Assembly: GCF_024220175.1 (NCBI RefSeq)
Contig: NZ_CP098502.1
Span: 3,228,514 to 3,292,513 of the forward strand
DNA from: Paraconexibacter antarcticus
Lineage (GTDB): Bacteria > Actinomycetota > Thermoleophilia > Solirubrobacterales > Solirubrobacteraceae
DNA: 64,000 bases
Reading direction: 5' to 3'
The notes under the pieces were generated by a model, which did no database searches, had not been told where the DNA came from, and worked only from the letters and a program-made list of their open reading frames with translations. The first letter of the stretch is position 1. Every line of letters begins with the position of its first letter. Of this stretch, positions 42,912-51,311 are shown piece after piece. A program made the position numbers and the translations under genes.

Positions 42912-43973
42912 TCAGACCGGGAGCGCGAGCTGCGCCGTCTGCGCCGGCGGTTCCTCCACCCCGCCGAACGAGGCGACGCGGACCCCGAGCAGCCGCACGG
43001 GCCGCGGCGGCGCGTATTCGCGCAGGAGCTCGGCGGCGATCTGCCCGACGTGCTCGACCGCGTTCGTCGGATGGGCGATCGTCCGGGCGCGGGTGACGGT
43101 CGTCCAGTCGTCGAGCCGGACCTTGATCGCGATCGTGCGGCCGGTCCGGTCGTGCTTCTGCAGGCCGCGGCAGAGCTGGTCGGCCAGCCGCTGGAGCTGC
43201 GCGTCGAGCTCCGCGGGGCCGGCGATGTCGACGTCGAAGGTGCTCTCGCGGGACTCCGAGACGGCCTCGCGGACCGCCTGCAGCGACTCCTCCCCCTCGA
43301 AGCGGCCACGCGCGACGAGCCACGGCCCCTGCCGCGGGCCGAAGTGCTCGGCGAGCAGCCCGGGGTCGGCGGCGGCGAGCGCCGCGAGCGTCGTGATGCC
43401 GAGCACCTCGAGGCGCTCGGCGGTCTTGCCGCCGATGCCGGGGACGAGCCTCGGCGGGTGGCCGGCGAAGCGGGCGCACGCCTGCTCACGGGTCAGGACG
43501 ACGAAGCCGCGCGGCTTCTCGGCGTCGGAGGCGACCTTCGCGATGAGCTTGTTCGGTCCGATGCCGACGGACGCGTCCAGGCCCGTCGCGGCCCGGATCT
43601 CGGTGACGAGGCGGCGCATCGCCGCGCGCGGGGACAACAGGCCGCCGAGGTCGAGGTAGGCCTCGTCGAGCCCCATGACCTCGACCTCGTCCACGGTCCC
43701 GCGCACGAGGCGCATGACGACCTCCGAGGCGGCGCGGTAGGCGCCGAAGTCGGGCGGGATGAGGACGGCGTCGGGGCACAGCCGCAGGGCGCGCCTCGTC
43801 GGCATCGCGGAGCCGACGCCGAACTTCCGCGCCTCGTAGCTCGCGGTCGTGACGACCGCCCGCGGGCCGTCGCCCGAGACGATGACCGGGCGCCCGCGCA
43901 GCTCGGGGCGCCGGAGCAGCTCCACCGACGCGTAGAAGGCGTCGATGTCCAGGTGGGCGATGACCGTCGGCAC
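42912..43973 (-). CDS. dinB: DNA polymerase IV (Y-family)
   Basis: 353 residues. The palm-domain metal ligands are Asp9 and Asp11 in AHLDIDAFYASVE and LDEAYLDL (Asp-Glu near residue 101). SVGIGPNKLIAKVASDAEKPRG and VPGIGGKTAERLEVLGI (helix-hairpin-helix) are standard. The C-terminal little-finger domain is present and the tail QTAQLALPV carries a Q-L-x-L-like clamp-binding motif. Error-prone translesion synthesis. I see no LexA box in the short upstream space. Confidence 0.96.
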   Translation of the reverse strand: MPTVIAHLDIDAFYASVELLRRPELRGRPVIVSGDGPRAVVTTASYEARKFGVGSAMPTRRALRLCPDAVLIPPDFGAYRAASEVVMRLVRGTVDEVEVMGLDEAYLDLGGLLSPRAAMRRLVTEIRAATGLDASVGIGPNKLIAKVASDAEKPRGFVVLTREQACARFAGHPPRLVPGIGGKTAERLEVLGITTLAALAAADPGLLAEHFGPRQGPWLVARGRFEGEESLQAVREAVSESRESTFDVDIAGPAELDAQLQRLADQLCRGLQKHDRTGRTIAIKVRLDDWTTVTRARTIAHPTNAVEHVGQIAAELLREYAPPRPVRLLGVRVASFGGVEEPPAQTAQLALPV

Positions 43974-44054
43974 GCCCGCCCAGGGTACGCCGCGCCCAGG
44001 ACGGACAAGGCGAACATCCGTTCGCCTCGCCGCCCGGGATGCGGGACAGGAACC

Positions 44055-44768
44055 TCAGCGGGTGGCGAGCACCGTGCCGAGGTCGCCGAAGCCGAGCGCG
44101 CGCTTCGTCGCGCCGGTGAGGTCGAAGTCCCGGCCGCCGACGTACGGGCCGCGGTCGATGACCTTCACGCGGACCGAGCGCCCGCGGTAGCGCAGCGTGA
44201 GCTTCGTGCCGCAGGGGAGCTCCTTGTTCGCGACGCCGAGCTCGTCGTAGCCGAGCGTACCGCCGCAGGCGAGCGGGCTGCCGTAGTCGTCGTACCACGA
44301 GGCCTGCGCCTGGCGGAAGACGTTGATGCGGCCGGCGGCGCGGCGGGTCTTCGTCGCGGTCTTGTCGCCCGGGAAGACGACCCGGAGCTTCATCGTGCCG
44401 GGGCGGGACGGCTTGAAGCGCAGCCGGTAGGAGCCGTGCGTCCGGGTGAGCGTGCGGTCGACGGTCTTCCAGCTGTCGCCGCGCCGGGCCTGCAGGCGGA
44501 CGACGTGGCCCTTCATGCCGACGAGCCGGCCGGCGACGGTCGTGGAGCGACCGGCCAGGACGTTGCGCCGGACATGGCGCACCGTCAGGCGGGGCGTGCG
44601 CTTGCGCACGCGCTCGGCGGCGGGGACAGCAGGAGCGGCGGTCGTCGCCTGGGCAGCCTGGGCGGCCTGCGTGCTGGACGTAGCGGTGGCGGGCACCACG
44701 GCGAGGACAGCGCCGAGGGCGGTGGCACCGGCGGTGAAGCGGGCGCGGGACGTGGTCATCGGCCTCAT
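44055..44768 (-). CDS. Secreted RlpA-like double-psi beta-barrel protein
   Basis: 237 residues starting MRPMTTSRARF, with AAGGAGG at 44779-44785 as ribosome binding site. Signal peptide to about residue 35. Residues 70-150 look like an Ig/beta domain (RSTTVAGRLVGMKGHVVRL). The C-terminal double-psi beta-barrel reads ASWYDDYGSPLACGGTLG, VANKELPCGTKLTLRYRGR, VIDRGPYVGGRDFDLT, the RlpA family core with the catalytic-type Asp. It would be a peptidoglycan lytic or binding enzyme. Upstream is a c-di-AMP riboswitch, a known pairing with cell-wall remodelling genes in Actinomycetota. Confidence 0.9.
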   Translation of the reverse strand: MRPMTTSRARFTAGATALGAVLAVVPATATSSTQAAQAAQATTAAPAVPAAERVRKRTPRLTVRHVRRNVLAGRSTTVAGRLVGMKGHVVRLQARRGDSWKTVDRTLTRTHGSYRLRFKPSRPGTMKLRVVFPGDKTATKTRRAAGRINVFRQAQASWYDDYGSPLACGGTLGYDELGVANKELPCGTKLTLRYRGRSVRVKVIDRGPYVGGRDFDLTGATKRALGFGDLGTVLATR

Positions 44769-44792
44769 CGAGGTCGACCTCCTTCGTGACGT

Positions 44793-44970
44793 GCCGCTTA
44801 CGGGGTTAGCTGTCGGGCTCGCAACAGACCCACCACACTCCTGGCGTGGCGTGGCCCTGCCGCTACACCGGCATCAGCCGGCGATTCGCCCCATCCGCTC
44901 CGGAAGCCATTCCCGGCGCGGCAGTGGGTCCCCCGCTCGCCCCCTCGTTGACGGGAGGCGACTCAGCGGT
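44793..44970 (-). promoter_or_regulatory. c-di-AMP riboswitch (ydaO/yuaA type)
   Basis: On the minus strand the leader begins with CCGCTGAG, has AACGAGGGGGC and GGGGGACCCA, the GGGGCGAATC core, and ends CCGACAGCTAACCCCGTAAGCGG, which is the near-invariant 3' end of the ydaO class. CCGCT at the start (complement of 44965-44969) pairs with AGCGG at the end (complement of 44794-44798) as P1. It lies 8 bases upstream of the ribosome binding site of the RlpA-like gene. In this class c-di-AMP normally turns the downstream gene off. Confidence 0.9.
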
Positions 44971-45056
44971 CGAACAGTTGTTCGCACAGGATAGCGGGAA
45001 ATCCGGTCCGCTCTGTGCTCCCCGTCACACAGGGTTCCGGGGCAGCGGCACTGCGC

Positions 45057-46199
45057 CTAGACCGTCGCCGTCGGCACGCCGGCCGCCGGCGTCGCGCAGA
45101 GGATGTGCGCGGTGGCCGCGGTCGAGAAGATCGCCCAGCGCAGCGTCTCCTCCGTCGCGGCCGCTCGGTGCTCGGACGCGAGCTCGAGGAGCCGGTCCGC
45201 GATGTCGAGGAGCTCGCCGTGCTCGGCGTCCGGGCCGTGCTGGCAGCCGAGCCGGGCCAGCGACAGCGCCTCGGTCGGGTCGGCGTACCCGAACGAGACC
45301 TGCAGCGCGGACGCCGTGTAGCTCTGGACCCGCTCGAGCGCCGGGACCCGCGGCCCGAGGCTTCCGGGCCCCACGGCCGGTCCGTGGTCCACGAGCGGTT
45401 CGCGCGCGATGACGCGCCGCAGCTGCGCGCCGGCCATGTCGGCGAGCGCGTCCGGGGCGATCCCGGCCTGCCGCGCGCACCGCGTCAGGGCGAACGCGGC
45501 GTAGAGGCCGGTGCCGTACGGCATGTCGCTCGCGTAGAGGATCTGCCCGGGCGGGATCGTCGTGAGCAGCGCGAGGAGGTCGGCCGCGTTCCACCAGGAG
45601 GTGTCGAAGAGGAGGTTGGGCAGCTCGGCCGCGGGCCCGGCGAGCAGGCCGAGGTCGCTGATCCCCGCGTGCGCGAGGATGATCCGCACGTCCGGGTGGC
45701 GCCGCGCGAGCTCGGCGGCGGCGAGGCCGAGGTTCGGGATGCCCCGCCCGGCGTGGAAGAGGACGGGCGCGCCGACGGACCCGGCGAGCGCGGCGAGCTC
45801 GTCGACGACCGGGTGCGGGAGGCCGAAGGCGTCGCTGCGGGGATGGAGCTTGATGCCCGCCGCCCCGAGCCCGAGGCACCGCCGGGCCTCGTCGACGGCG
45901 CCCGGGGCGTTCGGGTCGACGCGGCAGAGCCAGTCCAGGCGCCCCCCGGAGGCCGCGACCGCCGCGGCGATCATGTCGTTCGCCGGCGGGTAGCCGTCCG
46001 GCTCGTGCATCGGGTAGACGAGGCCGCCGGCGTGGCCCGCGGCGTCGAGACCGCCGAGGATCTCCTCGAGGGTCCCCTTCACCCCGTCGGGGTCGTTCTG
46101 CCCGATGTGCAGGTGCGCGTCGAGGAACTCGAGGCCCGCGGCCGGCTCGCGGAGGATCGGCGCGAGGGCGAGCGCGTGGTCGAGACCGTTCACCGGCAT
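45057..46199 (-). CDS. Amidohydrolase-2 family protein
   Basis: 380 residues. The TIM-barrel metal-hydrolase pattern is visible: HxH in LDAHLHIGQN, the Lys/His in GIKLHPRSD, PVLFHAGRG, IILAHAGISD and the catalytic Asp in LYASDMPYG. It belongs with ACMSD-like decarboxylases and amidohydrolases of the 2,3-dihydroxybenzoate/4-oxalomesaconate group; the reaction cannot be named. The C-terminal 110 residues (ALSLARLGCQ, EETLRWAIFSTA) are a helical extension. Terminated from the sigma gene by a hairpin. Confidence 0.88.
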   Translation of the reverse strand: MPVNGLDHALALAPILREPAAGLEFLDAHLHIGQNDPDGVKGTLEEILGGLDAAGHAGGLVYPMHEPDGYPPANDMIAAAVAASGGRLDWLCRVDPNAPGAVDEARRCLGLGAAGIKLHPRSDAFGLPHPVVDELAALAGSVGAPVLFHAGRGIPNLGLAAAELARRHPDVRIILAHAGISDLGLLAGPAAELPNLLFDTSWWNAADLLALLTTIPPGQILYASDMPYGTGLYAAFALTRCARQAGIAPDALADMAGAQLRRVIAREPLVDHGPAVGPGSLGPRVPALERVQSYTASALQVSFGYADPTEALSLARLGCQHGPDAEHGELLDIADRLLELASEHRAAATEETLRWAIFSTAATAHILCATPAAGVPTATV

Positions 46200-46218
46200 G
46201 ACGCCGAGCCTAGCCGCC

Positions 46219-46243
46219 GGCGCCCCGGTGACCCCGGGGCGCC
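46219..46243 (-). terminator. Terminator downstream of the ECF sigma gene
   Basis: GGCGCCCCGG (46219-46228) and CCGGGGCGCC (46234-46243) form a perfect 10-bp stem with a 5-base loop. It lies 12 bases past the sigma-factor stop and 20 bases before the amidohydrolase start on the same strand, so it probably separates the two transcripts. Confidence 0.6.
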
Positions 46244-46254
46244 CCGTCCGGTGC

Positions 46255-46794
46255 TCAGGCGGCGACCGGCATGACGTCCGCCGCGATCTCCTCGCGGAGC
46301 TTCGTCAGCCCGAGGCGGATGCGGCTCTTCGCCGTGCCGAGCGGCACCCCGGCGCGGCGCGCGATCTGGTCGGCGGTGAGGCCGCCCCAGTAGGCGAGCA
46401 CGACCGCCTCGCGCTGGGCGTCGGGGAGGCGGCCGAGAGCCTCGCGGACGAGGCCGCGCTCGTTCTCGCGCTCGGCCATCGCGGCGGGCCGGTCCTCGAC
46501 CCGTGCCTCCTGTTGGGCGACGACGAGCTTCAGGCGGTCCCCGGCGCGGCCGGCGGCCTGGCCCTCGCGCCACAGGTCCAGGGCCCGCGAGCGCGCCATG
46601 AGACGCAGGTAGCTGCCGAGCTCGCCGCGGCGGGAGTCGAACTTCGCGGGGTTGCGCCAGACGCGCAGGAAGACGTCCTGCGCGACGTCCTGGGCCTGGG
46701 CCTGGTTGCCCAGGATCCGGAACGCGGCCCCGTAGACGCCGCGGTGATGCTCGTCGTACACACGGCCGAACACGGTGGGATCGCTGAGGTTCAT
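46255..46794 (-). CDS. ECF-type RNA polymerase sigma factor
   Basis: 179 residues from MNLSDPTVFGRVYDEHHRG; the upstream ATG at 46866 lies within the repeat-rich promoter and is unlikely. Region 2 shows YDEHHRGVYGAAFRILGNQAQAQDVAQDVFLRVWRNP and region 4 shows LGRLPDAQREAVVLAYWGGLTADQIARRAGVPLGTAKSR-like helix-turn-helix elements. No anti-sigma gene follows. The promoter region contains four TTCAACA-type sites that could make it autoregulated. Confidence 0.93.
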   Translation of the reverse strand: MNLSDPTVFGRVYDEHHRGVYGAAFRILGNQAQAQDVAQDVFLRVWRNPAKFDSRRGELGSYLRLMARSRALDLWREGQAAGRAGDRLKLVVAQQEARVEDRPAAMAERENERGLVREALGRLPDAQREAVVLAYWGGLTADQIARRAGVPLGTAKSRIRLGLTKLREEIAADVMPVAA

Positions 46795-46829
46795 CGGGGG
46801 GCCTTTCGGAGTGAGCCGGGTGGAGAGGT

Positions 46830-46900
46830 GACCTTCAACAGCTCGTGGACAGAACCTTACACACAACGTTCAACAACGTCAACACATCTTGTTGAAGGTC
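46830..46900. promoter_or_regulatory. Cluster of TTCAACA repeats between sigma gene and nadE
   Basis: GACCTTCAACA (46830-46840) is repeated as a perfect inverted copy TGTTGAAGGTC (46890-46900), 49 bases apart. Between them are TTCAACA (46869-46875) and GTCAACA (46878-46884), 9 bases apart. The patch is AT-rich compared with surroundings. It covers the region upstream of both divergent genes and looks like a binding region for one regulator. Confidence 0.55.
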
Positions 46901-46968
46901 TGGTCGCCGCCGACCGCGCCGGCCCGGACCCGGGTCCCCGCCCGGCGCCGTGCGAGAATCCCCGGCCC

Positions 46969-48705
46969 ATGCGGATCGCGCTCGCCCAGCTGAACACCGT
47001 CGTCGGGGACCTGGCGGGCAACCGCACGCTCATCGAGGGCGCGATCGCCGACGCGAAGAGCGCGGGCGCCGCGCTCGTCCTCGTCCCCGAGCTCGCCATC
47101 ACCGGCTACCCGCCGGAGGATCTCCTGCTCAAGGAGCACCTCTTCACCGCCGCGCGCGCGGAGCTCGAGGCGATCGCCGCGCAGACGCACGGGATCGTCG
47201 CGGTCGTCGGCTTCCCCGAGCGGGCGGAGGACGTCTACAACAGCGCGGCGGTCCTCGCCGACGGGGGCGTGCGCGCGGTCTACCGCAAGCTCCGTCTCCC
47301 GAACTACGGCGTCTTCGACGAGCTCCGCTATTTCCAGGCCGGCACCGAGCCGATGGTCATCGAGGTCGACGGCGTCACCGTCGGCCTGACGATCTGCGAG
47401 GACCTGTGGATGCCGGGCGCCCCCGCGACGCCCGAGGCGCTCGCGGGCGCGCGGCTGCTCGTCAACATCTCCGCCTCGCCGTTCCACGCGGGCAAGGCGG
47501 CCGCGCGCGAGGCGATGATCGCCCAGCGCGCCCGCGACAACCTCACCGCCGTCGCGTTCTGCGCGCAGGTCGGCGGGCAGGACGAGCTCGTGTTCGACGG
47601 CTCCTCGGTCGTCGTGGACCACCACGGCCTGCCGATCGCCCGCGCGCCCCAGTTCACCTCCGCGCTGCTCGTCTGCGACGTCGACACGGACGCCGCCGGC
47701 GCCGCGCGCCTGCACGACACGCGCCCGCGCCTCGCCTGGCGCGGCGGCGAGCGCGCCGCGGTCGCCCACGGCGGCTCGTTCACGACGGCCGCCCCCGATC
47801 ACGCGCTCGCGCCGTCGACGACCCGGGCCCAGGAGGGCACGATCGCCGAGCGCCCGCCCGCGGTGCAGGAGGTCTACGAGGCGCTCGTCCTCGGCACCCG
47901 CGACTACCTCGGCAAGAACGGCTTCCGCCACGCCGTCCTCGGCCTCTCCGGCGGGGTCGACTCGGCGCTCGTCCTGCTCGTCGCCGTCGACGCGCTCGGC
48001 GCCGATCGCGTCAGCGTCGCCGTCATGCCGTCGCGGTACTCCTCCGGCGGCACCCAGGGCGACGCGCGGACACTCGCCGCGAACCTCGGCGTGCAGTGCC
48101 TGGACCTCCCCATCCACGAGCCGATGGAGAGCTACGAGCAGCTCCTCGGCGAGGTCTTCGCCGGGCGCGATCCCGACCTCACCGAGGAGAACCTCCAGGC
48201 CCGCATCCGCGGCAACCTCCTCATGGCGCTGTCGAACAAGTTCGGCTGGATCGTCCTGACGACGGGCAACAAGTCCGAGATGTCGGTCGGCTACTCGACG
48301 CTCTACGGCGACTCCGCCGGCGGCTTCGCGGTCATCAAGGACGTGCCGAAGACGCTCGTCTACGAGCTCGTCGCCTGGCGCCGGACGCGCGACGGGGTCG
48401 ACCCGCTGCCGGACACGATCGTTTCCCGCCCGCCGTCGGCCGAGCTGCGCCCGGACCAGAAGGACTCCGATTCGCTGCCGCCCTACGACGTCCTGGACCC
48501 GATCCTCCTCGGCTACGTCGAGCAGGACCTCGGGCCCGACGCGCTCATCGCCCGCGGCCACGACGAGGCCGCCGTGCACCAGATCGTCCGGCTCGTCGAC
48601 CTCGCGGAGTACAAGCGCCGCCAGTCGCCGCCCGGCATCAAGATCACGCCGCGGGCCTTCGGGCGCGACCGGCGCCTGCCGATCACGTCCCGCTGGCGGG
48701 GCTGA
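46969..48705 (+). CDS. nadE: Glutamine-dependent NAD+ synthetase
   Basis: 578 residues from ATG 46969. The N-terminal nitrilase-type glutaminase has Glu in LVPELAITGYPPEDLLLK, Lys in VYRKLRLPNYGVFDE and Cys in GLTICEDLW. The C-terminal synthetase has the PP-loop GLSGGVDSALV and TTGNKSEMSVGYSTLYGDSAGGF. It amidates nicotinic acid adenine dinucleotide to NAD+ using glutamine. Length is shorter than the mycobacterial (~680) form and matches the two-domain bacterial form. Confidence 0.97.
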   Translation: MRIALAQLNTVVGDLAGNRTLIEGAIADAKSAGAALVLVPELAITGYPPEDLLLKEHLFTAARAELEAIAAQTHGIVAVVGFPERAEDVYNSAAVLADGGVRAVYRKLRLPNYGVFDELRYFQAGTEPMVIEVDGVTVGLTICEDLWMPGAPATPEALAGARLLVNISASPFHAGKAAAREAMIAQRARDNLTAVAFCAQVGGQDELVFDGSSVVVDHHGLPIARAPQFTSALLVCDVDTDAAGAARLHDTRPRLAWRGGERAAVAHGGSFTTAAPDHALAPSTTRAQEGTIAERPPAVQEVYEALVLGTRDYLGKNGFRHAVLGLSGGVDSALVLLVAVDALGADRVSVAVMPSRYSSGGTQGDARTLAANLGVQCLDLPIHEPMESYEQLLGEVFAGRDPDLTEENLQARIRGNLLMALSNKFGWIVLTTGNKSEMSVGYSTLYGDSAGGFAVIKDVPKTLVYELVAWRRTRDGVDPLPDTIVSRPPSAELRPDQKDSDSLPPYDVLDPILLGYVEQDLGPDALIARGHDEAAVHQIVRLVDLAEYKRRQSPPGIKITPRAFGRDRRLPITSRWRG

Positions 48706-48743
48706 CGCGGCCGAAACCCGATTTCCGTCCCCCAGTGGGGCGC

Positions 48744-49160
48744 TTATCGGGTCTCGGGCTTCGGGAGCGGGCGCACCGCGATCGTCATCCGGACGACCGC
48801 GCACAGGCGGCCGGCGTCGTCGGTGATGTCGACCTCCCAGACCCAGGTCGTGCGGCCGCGGTGACGGCGGGTCGCGGTCGCGTGGATCGTGCCCTCGAGG
48901 ATCGGCCGCAGGAAGGAGGTCTGGTTGCTCAGGCCCTGCGCGGACATGCCGTCGGCGTAGACGGCGCGCGCGGTCCCCATCGAGGTGATCGCCTCGGCGA
49001 TCGACGCGTAGACGCCGCCGTGCACGAGGCCCATCGGCTGCTTGACGCGGTTGGAGACGGGCACGTGCGCGACGACGCGGTCCTCGGTCTGTTCGTCGAC
49101 CTCGAGGCCGTACAGCGCGTCGAAGGTCTCCTCGAAGGGGATGAGCGGCGGGAGGTCCAT
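48744..49160 (-). CDS. PaaI-family hotdog thioesterase
   Basis: 138 residues from MDLPPLIPFEE. The hotdog signature VKQPMGLVHGGVYASIAEAITSMG (shown in part) carries the HGG and acidic residue of PaaI/YdiI type thioesterases, followed by FLRPILEGTIHATA and VWEVDITDDAGRLCAVVRMT. It hydrolyses acyl-CoA or aryl-CoA thioesters. GTG/ATG further upstream would overlap the divergent promoter. Divergent from the HTH/RskA-like protein. Confidence 0.88.
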   Translation of the reverse strand: MDLPPLIPFEETFDALYGLEVDEQTEDRVVAHVPVSNRVKQPMGLVHGGVYASIAEAITSMGTARAVYADGMSAQGLSNQTSFLRPILEGTIHATATRRHRGRTTWVWEVDITDDAGRLCAVVRMTIAVRPLPKPETR

Positions 49161-49238
49161 GCCCGGCACCCTACTTTCGCCGTGCGCCCCCGCGAGGTGC
49201 GCCGCGCCCGGCCGCACCGCTGACTAGGCTTCACCGCG

Positions 49239-50315
49239 ATGAGCCGTCTCGACGACCTGCCCGCGGACCAGAAGGCCACGCTCCAGCTGCTGCTCAAGCA
49301 GGGCAAGAGCTACGAGGAGCTCGGCACGCTGCTGCGACTCGAGCCCGACGCGGTGCGCGACCGGGCCCTGAACGCGCTCGACGCGCTCGGCCCCGGGTCC
49401 GCCGGCGGCCTGACCCCGTCGCGGCAGGACGAGATCTCGGACTACCTCCTCGGCCAGCAGACGGCCTCCGAGCGGGCCGCGACGCGCTCCTTCCTCGGGG
49501 AGTCCAAGGGCGGACGCACCTGGGCTCGCGCCGTCGCCGCCGAGCTGCGTCCCTTCGCGGGCGACAACCTCCCGGAGATCCCGGCCGAGGCGGCCGAGAT
49601 CGACGAGGCGTTCGGCGCCCTCAGCGCGCGCACCGAGGCCCGCGAGCGCCAGGAGCAGTCCTCGCGCATCGGCGGCGTCCTGCTCCTCCTCGGCGCGGCG
49701 GCGATCGTCGCGGTGCTCGTCATCCTCATCGTCTCGCGGCTCGGCGGCAACGACTCGAGCTCGTCGGACTCGGCGTCGAGCGACACGACGACCACGCAGG
49801 CCGACACGACCTCGACCGCCTCGACCACGTCGAGCACCGCCGGCAACGGCGGCATCGAGCTCCAGATCCCGATGCAGTCCGCGAACGGTGGGCAGGCCCT
49901 CGCCGCCGGCTTCCTCCTGCGCACGAACGGCGAGCGCGTCCTCGGGATCAACGGCCAGAACTTCCCCCCGACCGACGGCAAGCAGTTCAACTACGCCGTC
50001 TGGCTCTACACCTCCCCGGCCAAGGCCTTCCGCCTCGGCTTCGTGGGCGCGGGCGTCCCGGCGACGGGCCCGAACAAGGGCCGGCTCCAGACCGGCGCGG
50101 ACCCGGACCAGATCGAGAAGGCCGCGAACGCGTCGAAGGACCCGAAGGTCAAGGCCGCCGGCCTTGCGACCGCGAAGGCGATCCGCACCGCGCTCGCGAA
50201 CGTCTACGCGTTCAAGGAGCTCATCATCACGAAGGAGCCCGCCGGCTCCAACTCGACGAAGCCCGGTCAGATCGTCGTCTCCGGCCCGATCGTCAGGCCC
50301 GCGACGTCCGGCTGA
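49239..50315 (+). CDS. Membrane protein with sigma-r4-like HTH and RskA-like C-terminus
   Basis: 358 residues. Residues 8-50 (ADQKATLQLLLKQGKSYEELGTLLRLEPDAV) look like a sigma-region-4 HTH. Residues 145-166 (IGGVLLLLGAAAIVAVLVILIV) are one membrane span, then an extracellular Ser/Thr-rich linker, and a C-terminal domain (FAAGFLLRTNGERVLGI-like, NYAVWLYTSPAKAFRLGFV) resembling the anti-sigma-K factor RskA sensor. It may join sensing and DNA or sigma-factor binding in one chain. No sigma gene is adjacent on the same strand. Confidence 0.8.
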   Translation: MSRLDDLPADQKATLQLLLKQGKSYEELGTLLRLEPDAVRDRALNALDALGPGSAGGLTPSRQDEISDYLLGQQTASERAATRSFLGESKGGRTWARAVAAELRPFAGDNLPEIPAEAAEIDEAFGALSARTEARERQEQSSRIGGVLLLLGAAAIVAVLVILIVSRLGGNDSSSSDSASSDTTTTQADTTSTASTTSSTAGNGGIELQIPMQSANGGQALAAGFLLRTNGERVLGINGQNFPPTDGKQFNYAVWLYTSPAKAFRLGFVGAGVPATGPNKGRLQTGADPDQIEKAANASKDPKVKAAGLATAKAIRTALANVYAFKELIITKEPAGSNSTKPGQIVVSGPIVRPATSG

Positions 50316-50324
50316 GCCGGGCGC

Positions 50325-50774
50325 TCAGCCCGCCGGGGGCGCGGCGAGCTCCCCGGCAAGCGCATCGAACGCCTCGTCGAGCACGCGGCCGGTCGCGCGG
50401 CGGATCATGAAGCCGCCGAGACGGGACATGCCCCGCATCTGCTGGCCGCGCTCGATCTCGATCCGCGTCCCGTCACCCTCCGGCGTCAGTCGGATCGTCG
50501 TCGAGCTGTAGGCCATGACCCGCTCGAAGGGCGTGTTCTCGATCATCTGCTCCCAGGCGATCTCGGTCGGCTCCTCGAGCGTCGTCAGGCGGTAGTCGGC
50601 CCTGACGGTGCGGCCGCGCTCGCTGCGCAGCACCTCGGTGAACTCGCCGGCGGCCACCTGCTCGACCCGCTCGACGCGCGGCCACCAGCGCCGCAGCGCG
50701 TAGGGGTCGCCGACGACGGCCCAGACGGCAGCCGGGTCGGCGGGCAGGACGCGGCGGCGGCGGGTCCTCGTCAC
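50325..50774 (-). CDS. SRPBCC (START-like) family protein
   Basis: 149 residues with the polyketide-cyclase/START-like pattern: opening VLPADPAAVWAVVGDPYALRRWWPRV, central TTLEEPTEIAWEQM and GDGTRIEIERGQQMRG, C-terminal amphipathic helix VLDEAFDALAGEL. Such proteins bind hydrophobic ligands; none is indicated here. It follows apt by 9 bases, so it is the last gene of the operon. Confidence 0.88.
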   Translation of the reverse strand: MTRTRRRRVLPADPAAVWAVVGDPYALRRWWPRVERVEQVAAGEFTEVLRSERGRTVRADYRLTTLEEPTEIAWEQMIENTPFERVMAYSSTTIRLTPEGDGTRIEIERGQQMRGMSRLGGFMIRRATGRVLDEAFDALAGELAAPPAG

Positions 50775-50783
50775 GTCCGCCGC

Positions 50784-51311
50784 CTACTCGCCTGCGTCGA
50801 CGATGAGCGAGTGGACCGCGTGGGGCGCGAGCGCCGCCCGGCCGGGCAGGAACCCGAGCTCGATGAGGAACGCGCAGCCGACGACCTCGCCGCCGAGCTG
50901 CTCGGCGAGCGCGCAGAGGGCCCCGGCGGTCCCGCCCGTCGCGAGCAGGTCGTCGTGGACGAGGACCCGCGAGCCGGGGGCGATCGCGTCGGTGTGGACC
51001 TCGAGCGCGTCGGTGCCGTACTCGAGCGCGTACTCGGCGCTCGTCGTGTCGTGCGGGAGCTTGCCCGGCTTGCGGGCGAGGACGAAACCGGCGCCGAGCT
51101 CCCGCGCGAGCGCCGCCCCGAGGAGGAAGCCGCGCGCCTCGGCGGCGATGACGACGTCGGGCTTCAGCGGGCGCGCGATCGCGGCGAGACCCTCGAGGGC
51201 GGCGTCCAGCGCGCCCGCGTCGGCGAGCAGCGGCGTGATGTCCCGGAAGACGATCCCCGGTTCGGGGAAGTCCGGGATGTCCCGGATGAACGCGCGCAGG
51301 TCCACCGTCAC
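50784..51311 (-). CDS. apt: Adenine phosphoribosyltransferase
   Basis: 175 residues from the GTG at 51311, whose first bases overlap the stop of the MerR-type gene (GTGA), so translation is coupled. Landmarks are IRDIPDFPEPGIVFRDITPLL at the start (shown in part), VIAAEARGFLLGAALA, and the PRPP motif VLVHDDLLATGG. It salvages adenine to AMP. Length is standard. Confidence 0.96.
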   Translation of the reverse strand: MTVDLRAFIRDIPDFPEPGIVFRDITPLLADAGALDAALEGLAAIARPLKPDVVIAAEARGFLLGAALARELGAGFVLARKPGKLPHDTTSAEYALEYGTDALEVHTDAIAPGSRVLVHDDLLATGGTAGALCALAEQLGGEVVGCAFLIELGFLPGRAALAPHAVHSLIVDAGE

